Shown here: piece after piece, positions 23,652-30,057 of the stretch | Layout of the letters: each line of letters opens with the position of its first letter | Position numbering within the stretch: the stretch's first letter is position 1 | NCBI GenBank assembly: GCA_043778625.1 | Contig: JAYWFU010000033.1 | Span: forward strand, 1 to 30,057 | Length of the DNA: 30,057 nt | From: JACMRI01 sp043778625 | GTDB taxonomy: Bacteria > Bacteroidota > Bacteroidia > UBA4408 | Direction: 5' to 3' | Program-made: the position numbers and the translations under genes | Notes under the pieces: model-generated | What the model saw: the letters and a program-made list of their open reading frames with translations, nothing else | Told to the model about the DNA's origin: nothing | Databases searched by the model: none

Positions 23652-24992
23652 TTAAAACGGAAGCTTAGGCATATTTGGCATTGCGCGCATCATTTTGGCC
23701 ATACCTCCTTTTTCATTCATCATGCGCATCATTTTACGCATATCTTCAAATTGTTTTAATAATTTATTTACTTCCTGTACAGTTGTTCCACTACCATCGG
23801 CAATGCGTTTGCGGCGATTACCGTTAAGTATATCTGGGTTTTTGCGTTCTTTTGGAGTCATGCTTTGTATAATTGCCTCTACTCCTACTAACGCATTTTC
23901 GTCAATATCGGCTTCTTTAAGTTTGCCCATACCAGGTATCATACCCATTAAATCCTTTACGTTACCCATGCGTTTAATTTGATTTAACTGATTTAAAAAA
24001 TCATCAAAATCAAATTTATTTTGCGCTATTTTTTGTTGTAATTTTTTGTTGTCTTCGGCATTAAATTGATCCTGTGCTCGCTCAACTAATGATATTACGT
24101 CGCCCATGCCTAATATTCTATCCGCCATACGTTCAGGATAAAATACATCAAGAGCTTCCATTTTTTCGCCAGTACCTATAAATTTAATAGGCTTAGTAAC
24201 CACTGATCGTATTGATAATGCTGCCCCGCCACGTGTGTCGCCATCTAACTTGGTAAGTATAACACCATCAAAATCTAACCTATCATTAAATGCTTTAGCG
24301 GTATTTACGGCATCTTGCCCCGTCATAGCATCTACCACAAATAATATTTCTTGGGGTTGAATTAATCGTTTGAGTTCGGCTATTTCGTTCATCATTTGCT
24401 CATCAACTGCCAAACGACCTGCGGTATCAATAATTACCACGCTATTACCATTTAACTTAGCATGTGCTAATGCTTTTTGAGCAATGTCAATTGGGTTTTT
24501 GTTTTCCTTGTCAATATAGCAATCTACCCCTATTTGCGTGGCTAATACTTGTAACTGATCCATTGCCGCAGGGCGGTACACATCTGCCGCTACTAACAAT
24601 GGTTTTTTGCCACGTTTCGATTTTAAGTGCAATGCCAACTTACCCGAGTGCGTAGTTTTACCCGACCCTTGTAAGCCTGCCATAAGAATGATAGTTGGAT
24701 TACCACCCAATTTTATATCTTCTTGCGTACCACCCATTAACAGGGCTAGTTCGTCGTGTACAATTTTGGTAAGCAATTGCCCAGGCTTGATACTCGTAAG
24801 TACATTCGCACCTAGTGCTTTTTGTTTTACGGTGTCAGTAAATTCCTTAGCTGTTTTGTAATTTACATCGGCATCTAACAATGCCTTGCGAATTTCTTTA
24901 ACCGTTTCGGCTACGTTTATTTCAGTAATTTGCCCGTGACCTTTTAATACTTTAAAAGCTCGCTCGAGTTTGTCGTTTAAGTTATTAAACAT
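23652..24992 (-). CDS. ffh: Signal recognition particle protein Ffh (SRP54)
   Basis: A 446-residue SRP GTPase that binds signal sequences of nascent membrane proteins and targets ribosomes to FtsY. The N domain covers about 1-95. The G domain has GLQGSGKT (106-113), DVYRPAAMDQL, DTAGR, and TKLDGDTRGGAALS. The methionine-rich M domain (about 330-446) includes the loop GMIPGMGKLKEAD and a tail with MRKMMRMMNEKGGMAKMMRAM. Length is typical. It follows fabI by 26 bases on the same strand with no terminator, so it is probably co-transcribed with fabI. Confidence 0.97.
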   Translation of the reverse strand: MFNNLNDKLERAFKVLKGHGQITEINVAETVKEIRKALLDADVNYKTAKEFTDTVKQKALGANVLTSIKPGQLLTKIVHDELALLMGGTQEDIKLGGNPTIILMAGLQGSGKTTHSGKLALHLKSKRGKKPLLVAADVYRPAAMDQLQVLATQIGVDCYIDKENKNPIDIAQKALAHAKLNGNSVVIIDTAGRLAVDEQMMNEIAELKRLIQPQEILFVVDAMTGQDAVNTAKAFNDRLDFDGVILTKLDGDTRGGAALSIRSVVTKPIKFIGTGEKMEALDVFYPERMADRILGMGDVISLVERAQDQFNAEDNKKLQQKIAQNKFDFDDFLNQLNQIKRMGNVKDLMGMIPGMGKLKEADIDENALVGVEAIIQSMTPKERKNPDILNGNRRKRIADGSGTTVQEVNKLLKQFEDMRKMMRMMNEKGGMAKMMRAMPNMPKLPF

Positions 24993-25018
24993 GAGAATGA
25001 TGTACTAAGAAAAAAAAA

Positions 25019-25822
25019 TTATTTAATTAAGGTGTCCATTATTTCGTTGCTAATACCTGTAGAACTGTAACCACCATCGTGATAGAGGTTTTGCATAGTT
25101 ACCATTTTAGTAAAATCGCTAAACATACTAACGCAATAGTTGGCGCAATCTTCGGCGCTAGCATTACCAAGTGGTGATAGCGATTCAGCAAAATCAAAAA
25201 ACTCGCTCATACCTTTAACTCCGCTACCTGCCGTGGTTTTGGTGGGCGATTGTGATATGGTATTTACACGCACCTTACGATGTTTGCCATAATGGTAGCC
25301 AAATGTACGTGCTATAGATTCTAGCATTGCTTTAGCATCAGCCATATCAGTATAAAACGGATATACACGTTGTGCAGCAATATACGATAATGCTACTACT
25401 GAACCCCACTCGCTTATGGCGTCTTGCTTGTAAGCTACGCTCAACATTTTGTGTAAACTTAGCGCTGATATATCAATTGATTTATTGTAAAAATCATAGT
25501 TAAGTTCTGTGTATGGAATATTTTTACGAATATTAGGACTCATACCAATAGAGTGTAATACAAAATCAATTTTGCCACCTAATATTTCTTGGCTTTTAGT
25601 AAACAAGTTTTCTAAATCGGTTACTGAACTAGCATCAGCAGGAATAATTTGTGCGTTGCAAATTTCGGCAAGCCCATTAATTTCGCCCATACGCATAGCT
25701 ATTGGCGCATTGGTTAGTGTTATGGTAGCACCTTGTTTTACACATTCTACGGCTACTTTCCAAGCTATTGATTCGCTGTTTAAAGCACCTGATATAATTC
25801 CTCTTTTTCCTTTTAAAATCAT
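25019..25822 (-). CDS. fabI: Enoyl-[acyl-carrier-protein] reductase FabI
   Basis: A 267-residue short-chain dehydrogenase that reduces enoyl-ACP with NAD(P)H in the last step of each fatty-acid elongation cycle. The N-terminal GIISGALNSESIAWKVA is the FabI-type nucleotide-binding loop with serine-rich spacing (residues 9-25). LHSIGMSPNIRKN marks strand 4. The catalytic Tyr157 and Lys164 form Y-x6-K in YTDMADAK, as in FabI rather than the Y-x3-K of ordinary SDRs. GVKGMSEFFDFAESLSPLG is the substrate loop. It is the Bacteroidota form; the upstream gene bioF is 82 bases away, with a candidate promoter for fabI between them, and ffh follows. Confidence 0.95.
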   Translation of the reverse strand: MILKGKRGIISGALNSESIAWKVAVECVKQGATITLTNAPIAMRMGEINGLAEICNAQIIPADASSVTDLENLFTKSQEILGGKIDFVLHSIGMSPNIRKNIPYTELNYDFYNKSIDISALSLHKMLSVAYKQDAISEWGSVVALSYIAAQRVYPFYTDMADAKAMLESIARTFGYHYGKHRKVRVNTISQSPTKTTAGSGVKGMSEFFDFAESLSPLGNASAEDCANYCVSMFSDFTKMVTMQNLYHDGGYSSTGISNEIMDTLIK

Positions 25823-25877
25823 GACTATTTATAGTTAAAGTTTACTACTACGAAAGTACATTTATTTTAGCGTGTAG

Positions 25878-25885
25878 CAAACCTA
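25878..25885 (-). promoter_or_regulatory. Candidate -7 box of fabI-ffh (TAGGTTTG)
   Basis: The minus strand reads TAGGTTTG, a full TAnnTTTG match, in the 82-base gap between bioF and fabI. Transcription would begin near 25871, giving a leader of about 49 bases. Confidence 0.35.
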
Positions 25886-25904
25886 TATTTAGTTATAATT
25901 TACG

Positions 25905-27002
25905 CTAAATAATAGGTTGAATTAAGGCCTGCAATTGCAATAATTGTGAGGGTGTATTGTGCGCATGTAGCGTTATACGTAAGCGTTCTTTGCCCTGCGG
26001 TACGGTAGGCGGGAGTATGGGCTTGAGGTGAATATTGTTTTTATGTAATTCGGTACAAATGTTTCGTAATGCCTCAATAGGTAGGTTTTGTAGTACTTGT
26101 ATGGGTGTTGATGTACTTTCTAAATCAAACAACGAACGGTACAGTTTTATGTTTTTTTGTAGCTGTTGCATAAGTGGCATACCGTGGTTGGTAATGTATT
26201 GATGGGCGTGCAGCACGTTGGTGTAATAGGAAGCAGGCATGGCTGTGGTGTAAATAAATGCCCGCGAATAATTAATTAAATAATTAATTAACGCCTGCGA
26301 CCCTACCACTACTGCACCATGTAGGGCTATTGCTTTGCTAAAGGTATGTATGCGAGCAAATATTTTGCGGTCATCCACCTGTTGCCACATACCCCAAGGG
26401 TAATCGGGATTAGTACAGGTGGCGTGGGCTTCATCTACAATTAAATTAAAATTATACTTGCGTTTTAGTTCTATTATTTCTTGCAATGGTGCGCAATCAC
26501 CGTCCATGCTATACACACTTTCTACAACTACGTATACTTCGCCTGTGGCTGTTTTTAACTTTTGTTCGAGTTTACGTACATTATTATGCTCCCACGAAAA
26601 CGATTTTGCCAATGCCAATCGTGTACCATCAATTATTGATGCGTGGCATAGTTCGTCGTACAAAATAGTATCGTGCCTACTTGCTACGCTTTGTAGTAGC
26701 CCTATGTTGGCAGTATAACCGCAGTTATATATTAATGCGGCTTCGGTATTATGTAATTTAGCCAAATGTTTTTCAGTTTGTTCAGCAGCTGCGGTATTCC
26801 CTGCTAATAGCCTTGAGCCTCCACTGCCATGCGCACCATGCGCATTAAGCGCTTGTTGATAGTACTCATTACTATTTAAGCCCAAATAATCGTTACTACT
26901 AAAATCAACCCCTGTAAGCGGTGGTTGCAAGCTACGTAAGGTATAATTAGCTATACGTGTATTTATTTTTTGTTGTAAATGAAGCGGAAAATAATCAGGC
27001 AT
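25905..27002 (-). CDS. bioF: 8-amino-7-oxononanoate synthase (biotin synthesis)
   Basis: A 365-residue PLP enzyme of the alpha-oxoamine synthase family. It condenses pimeloyl-thioester with alanine, the first committed step of the biotin rings. PLP residues are visible: Lys223 (HTFSKAIALHG) forms the Schiff base, Asp190 and His193 (DEAHAT), and His120 (CHASIIDG) stacks on the ring. The N-terminal FSSNDYLGL and GSGGSRLLAGN fit BioF; the shorter length and LHLQQKINTRI start separate it from the Kbl/serine palmitoyltransferase branch. No other biotin gene is adjacent. It follows rlmN by 34 bases. Kbl, a relative, is encoded 1.7 kb away on the other strand. Confidence 0.88.
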   Translation of the reverse strand: MPDYFPLHLQQKINTRIANYTLRSLQPPLTGVDFSSNDYLGLNSNEYYQQALNAHGAHGSGGSRLLAGNTAAAEQTEKHLAKLHNTEAALIYNCGYTANIGLLQSVASRHDTILYDELCHASIIDGTRLALAKSFSWEHNNVRKLEQKLKTATGEVYVVVESVYSMDGDCAPLQEIIELKRKYNFNLIVDEAHATCTNPDYPWGMWQQVDDRKIFARIHTFSKAIALHGAVVVGSQALINYLINYSRAFIYTTAMPASYYTNVLHAHQYITNHGMPLMQQLQKNIKLYRSLFDLESTSTPIQVLQNLPIEALRNICTELHKNNIHLKPILPPTVPQGKERLRITLHAHNTPSQLLQLQALIQPII

Positions 27003-27036
27003 AAATTACTAACTATAAAATAATTATTGGTTCAAA

Positions 27037-28080
27037 CTACTTACTCTTATTAGCCAACTGTCCGCAGGCAGCGTCAATATCCTTACCACGACTACGGCGC
27101 ACATTCACAATTACGCCTTTGCCTTCGAGGTAGCGGCTAAAACGATCGAGGCGTGCGGGTAATGTTTGTTCGTACTCGCCATCGTCAATAGGATTGTACT
27201 CAATAATATTTACCTTACAGGGTACGTGCTTGGTAAACTGGTATAGCTCTTCGGCATCGTGCAAGGAGTCGTTAAAATCTTTAAACACAATAAACTCGTA
27301 GGTAGGGCGAGTTTCAGTTTTTTCGTAAAAATATTTTAGGGCCTCCGCCAATGCTTCTAACGAATTAGTTTCGTTAATAGGCATTATTTTATTGCGTTTT
27401 TCGTCGTTAGCGGCGTGTAACGATAGTGCTAAGTTAAATTTAACTCCATCGTCACCTAGTTTTTTAATCATTTTGGCAACACCCGCAGTACTTACCGTAA
27501 TACGTTGTGGGCTCATACCCAAGCCATCAGGCGAGGTAATGCGTTCAATTGATTTTAATACATTGGTATAATTAAGCAACGGTTCACCCATACCCATGTA
27601 CACAATGTTAGTAAGTGGTTGTTGGTAGCGTTGTTCGGCTTGTTGTTTGATGATGGCTACTTGATCGTATATTTCGTCAAACTCAATATTACGTAGGCGT
27701 TCCATACGCCCAGTAGCACAAAACTTACAGGTTAAACTACAACCCACCTGCGACGATATACATGCCGTAATACGTGTGGTTGATGGTATTAACACCCCTT
27801 CTACTATGTTACCATCGTGTAGTTTAAATCCACTTTTAATAGTACGGTCTTCGCTTACTTGCTCACTAGCCACTGTTACAGCGGTTATTACGTAGTGTTG
27901 TTTAAGCCACTCCCGTAGTTCTTTGCTGAGGTTCGTCATATCGTCAAACGAGCGTGCCGATTTTTGCCATAACCATTCGTACACTTGTTTGGCTCTAAAG
28001 CCTTGCTGTCCGTGTGTGGTAAGTTGATCTTTAATATCAGTTAATGATAAATGGCGTATATTAGTAAGGGTTAATTGCAT
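27037..28080 (-). CDS. rlmN: Dual-specificity 23S rRNA/tRNA adenine-C2 methyltransferase RlmN
   Basis: A 347-residue radical SAM enzyme that adds a methyl group to C2 of A2503 in 23S rRNA and of A37 in some tRNAs. The [4Fe-4S] ligands are C114, C118 and C121 in CSLTCKFC. The second catalytic Cys is C339 in DAACGQL near the end. GEPLLNY and SPQRITVSTAGV are SAM-binding segments, and the N-terminal 75 residues are the RNA-binding HhH-like domain (RAKQVYEWLWQK). The length is typical. It lies in a minus-strand run GNAT-rlmN-bioF with gaps of 50 and 34 bases. Confidence 0.96.
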   Translation of the reverse strand: MQLTLTNIRHLSLTDIKDQLTTHGQQGFRAKQVYEWLWQKSARSFDDMTNLSKELREWLKQHYVITAVTVASEQVSEDRTIKSGFKLHDGNIVEGVLIPSTTRITACISSQVGCSLTCKFCATGRMERLRNIEFDEIYDQVAIIKQQAEQRYQQPLTNIVYMGMGEPLLNYTNVLKSIERITSPDGLGMSPQRITVSTAGVAKMIKKLGDDGVKFNLALSLHAANDEKRNKIMPINETNSLEALAEALKYFYEKTETRPTYEFIVFKDFNDSLHDAEELYQFTKHVPCKVNIIEYNPIDDGEYEQTLPARLDRFSRYLEGKGVIVNVRRSRGKDIDAACGQLANKSK

Positions 28081-28130
28081 GGTGTAAATGTAGGTAAATT
28101 AGCAGTGTTGTTATTAGTAAAACTATTTAT

Positions 28131-28664
28131 TTACAACATTAATTGCATAAATATTACATCTAAATATTTATCAAATTTAATTCCTGCTTTTTCGAGTACA
28201 CCTGTTTTTTTAAATCCGAATTTGGTATGTATTACTGTACTAGCTTTGTTACCTTGGGTTATACGTGCTAGTATCGATACTATTTTTTTGCTTGCTTTGG
28301 CATCTTCAATAATATGTGCCAACAATAGCTGGCCTATACCTTGCCCTTGGTATTCGGGTTGCACATACATGCTTACCTCAGGCGTTATGTCGTAAGCCGC
28401 ACGTTCGCTCCATTTGTTTAACGATATAAAGCCTGCTACTTCCTTATTATTGGTAGTGGTAATGCCTGGTAGGGTTAAATCTTTTTCGTACTCGGCCACA
28501 TACACTGCAAACTGCGGGTCGCGTTGTGTAAACCACGACACACGGTTTTCGTAAGTTTTATTTTCAGTATCAAATGTACCTGTAGTGTTTTCGATAGCCC
28601 AGTTGTAAATAGCCGTTATTTGTTGCACATCTTTAATAGTTGCTTTCCGTATTTTAATAGCCAT
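28131..28664 (-). CDS. GNAT N-acetyltransferase, phosphinothricin/methionine-sulfone type
   Basis: A 177-residue GCN5-related acetyltransferase. The acetyl-CoA pyrophosphate loop is QGQGIG (residues 106-111) after VSMYVQPEY. The N-terminal IRKATIKDVQQITAIYNWAIENTTGTFDT matches the PAT/MnaT subgroup, where members acetylate phosphinothricin, methionine sulfone or related amino-acid analogues. The C-terminal GFKKTGVLEKAGIKFDKYLDVIFMQL is also typical. The natural substrate is not known. It is the first gene of the minus-strand run toward ffh and is divergent from kbl with only 67 bases between starts. Confidence 0.9.
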   Translation of the reverse strand: MAIKIRKATIKDVQQITAIYNWAIENTTGTFDTENKTYENRVSWFTQRDPQFAVYVAEYEKDLTLPGITTTNNKEVAGFISLNKWSERAAYDITPEVSMYVQPEYQGQGIGQLLLAHIIEDAKASKKIVSILARITQGNKASTVIHTKFGFKKTGVLEKAGIKFDKYLDVIFMQLML

Positions 28665-28682
28665 AGTAATTAGTAATATTTA

Positions 28683-28696
28683 TATTTTTGTACAAA
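28683..28696. promoter_or_regulatory. Candidate kbl -7 box with TTTTGTACAAAA palindrome
   Basis: TATTTTTG at 28683-28690 matches TAnnTTTG for kbl (plus), giving a leader near 35 bases. It overlaps a 12-base palindrome TTTTGTACAAAA (28685-28696) lying between divergent genes. The minus-strand reading TATTTTG is one base short of the consensus. Confidence 0.35.
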
Positions 28697-28731
28697 ATAA
28701 ACATTTACAATTAAATTAACCTACATATAAA

Positions 28732-29922
28732 ATGAGCTATTCGTTAAAACAACAATTAACCACCGAACTTGCCACTATTGAGCAAGCTGGATTATACAAA
28801 CACGAACGTGTAATAACTACGCCACAAGCCGCAGCTATTAAAGTAAGCACGGGGCAGGAGGTATTAAATTTTTGTGCCAATAATTATTTAGGGTTATCGT
28901 CGCACCCTAAAGTATTAGCTGCAGCACATGAGGCGCTTGATACCCACGGGTTTGGTATGAGTAGCGTACGTTTTATATGCGGTACGCAAGATATTCATAA
29001 ACAACTGGAACAAAAAATTGCTGATTATTTTGGTACCGAAGATACCATACTTTACGCCGCTGCCTTTGATGCTAATGGCGGCGTATTTGAGCCATTGTTT
29101 AGTGAGGAAGACGCAATTATTAGCGACTCGCTAAATCATGCTTCAATTATTGATGGTGTACGCTTGTGCAAAGCCGTACGTTACCGTTACAACAACAATG
29201 ATATGGCTGACTTAGAAGCACGCCTTATTGAAGCGCAAGCACAACGCCACCGTATAATAGTAACCGATGGAGTATTTAGTATGGACGGATACATTGCGCA
29301 AATGGATAAAATATACGCCTTGGCACAAAAGTACAATGCAATGATAATGACAGACGAATGCCACAGCGCAGGGTTTATAGGAGCTACAGGACGTGGCACA
29401 CCCGAGCATTGCGGAGTACACGGCAAAATAGATATAGTTACAGGCACGTTAGGCAAAGCCTTAGGAGGTGCAATGGGAGGGTTTACTACTGGGCGCAAAG
29501 AAATTATTGAAATGTTGCGCCAACGCTCCCGCCCCTATTTATTTAGCAACTCGCTTGCTCCAAGTATTGTAGGCGCATCAATAGCTGTGTTTGACATGTT
29601 GAGTAATACCACCGAATTAAGAGATAGCGTAATGCAAAACGCACTACGGTTTCGTAAAGGTATGACTGATGCAGGCTTTGATATTAAAGAGGGCATACAC
29701 CCCATAGTACCCGTAATGTTATACGATGCCAAAATAGCACAACAATTTGCTGATAAATTATTAGCCGAAGGTATATATGTAATAGGGTTCTTTTTTCCGG
29801 TAGTGCCTAAGGAGCAAGCTCGCATACGTGTGCAATTAAGTGCGGCACACACTAACGAGCATATTGATAAAGCAATAGCTGCATTTACTAAAGTGGGTAA
29901 GGAGTTAGGCGTAATTAAGTAA
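28732..29922 (+). CDS. kbl: Glycine C-acetyltransferase (2-amino-3-ketobutyrate CoA ligase)
   Basis: A 396-residue PLP enzyme of the alpha-oxoamine synthase family. It splits 2-amino-3-ketobutyrate with CoA to glycine and acetyl-CoA in threonine breakdown, working with threonine dehydrogenase (not in view). Lys242 in TGTLGKALGGAMGG binds PLP; DECHS (208-212) and NHASIIDG (with His136) complete the site. FCANNYLGLSSHPKV and GMSSVRFICGTQDIHKQLE are strong Kbl signatures that set it apart from bioF, and the length is exactly that expected. No terminator is evident downstream. Confidence 0.96.
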   Translation: MSYSLKQQLTTELATIEQAGLYKHERVITTPQAAAIKVSTGQEVLNFCANNYLGLSSHPKVLAAAHEALDTHGFGMSSVRFICGTQDIHKQLEQKIADYFGTEDTILYAAAFDANGGVFEPLFSEEDAIISDSLNHASIIDGVRLCKAVRYRYNNNDMADLEARLIEAQAQRHRIIVTDGVFSMDGYIAQMDKIYALAQKYNAMIMTDECHSAGFIGATGRGTPEHCGVHGKIDIVTGTLGKALGGAMGGFTTGRKEIIEMLRQRSRPYLFSNSLAPSIVGASIAVFDMLSNTTELRDSVMQNALRFRKGMTDAGFDIKEGIHPIVPVMLYDAKIAQQFADKLLAEGIYVIGFFFPVVPKEQARIRVQLSAAHTNEHIDKAIAAFTKVGKELGVIK

Positions 29923-30032
29923 TACTGACATAATTACTTAACCCAACAGTTTTTGTGCAACTGGAGTAAATTTTGCACTACATTTATAGTATCAAAATAA
30001 AATTTAAATTAACAAACTAAAAATAAAAAATA

Positions 30033-30057
30033 ATGGAAAATCAATTTAATTCGTATC
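30033..30057 (+). CDS. Start of a gene cut by the window edge (partial)
   Basis: An ATG at 30033 opens a frame reading MENQFNSY to the end of the window, 110 bases past kbl. The A-rich sequence just before the ATG (AAATAAAAAATA) is like that before several other starts here. Too short to name. Confidence 0.4.

Noticed and set aside
25905..27002. Serine palmitoyltransferase (sphingolipid synthesis)
   Set aside because: Length of 365 residues and N-terminal pattern fit BioF better than the roughly 400-residue Bacteroidota SPT.

Overview
The window looks like chromosomal DNA from an AT-rich member of the Bacteroidota, probably aquatic or environmental. The evidence is a type IX secretion (T9SS) type A C-terminal sorting domain, a CarboxypepD_reg-like surface protein, a bamD-rpoZ pair, atpD-atpC standing apart from the other ATP synthase genes, a short epsilon subunit, a Bacteroidetes-type FabI, a fused ABC permease/M1 peptidase, and promoters of the TTTG-N19-TAnnTTTG type. 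No rRNA, tRNA, CRISPR array or intact insertion sequence was seen. The genus cannot be told from the sequence alone.

Layout. Positions 1-4860 hold a signalling region. A minus-strand operon encodes an ECF sigma factor, a one-pass membrane protein with an anti-sigma-like architecture, and a secreted protein that ends inside a von Willebrand A (vWA) fold. A second ECF sigma gene is divergent from it. Positions 4881-7147 carry rpoZ and bamD (minus) and a secreted CarboxypepD_reg protein (plus). Positions 7237-13716 are a plus-strand run: ABC ATPase, a 1226-residue permease/M1 peptidase fusion, lpxK and purine nucleoside phosphorylase. Two heptanucleotide repeat tracts lie just before the two ABC genes. 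Positions 14078-17772 encode an OmpH/Skp-like protein and a 1009-residue T9SS cargo. Positions 18023-20846 hold an ALDH7-type aldehyde dehydrogenase (minus), a 565-base gene-poor stretch and a proteorhodopsin-family proton pump (plus).

Positions 20996-30057 are mostly housekeeping: rnpA-yidD (minus), atpD-atpC (plus), then a minus-strand run of GNAT, rlmN, bioF, fabI and ffh, and a divergent kbl. Both edges cut into coding sequence for which only a few codons are visible.

Most of the window is ordinary core gene content. The stretches most worth a second look are the rhodopsin locus (DTE proton-pump motif, Met at the colour-tuning site, Gly at the carotenoid-fenestration site, and codon choice unlike its neighbours), the sigma/membrane/vWA operon with its cut-short vWA fold, the permease-peptidase fusion, and the heptad repeats. 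Convergent and terminal genes are separated by unusually perfect inverted repeats, the longest being 35 bp per arm.
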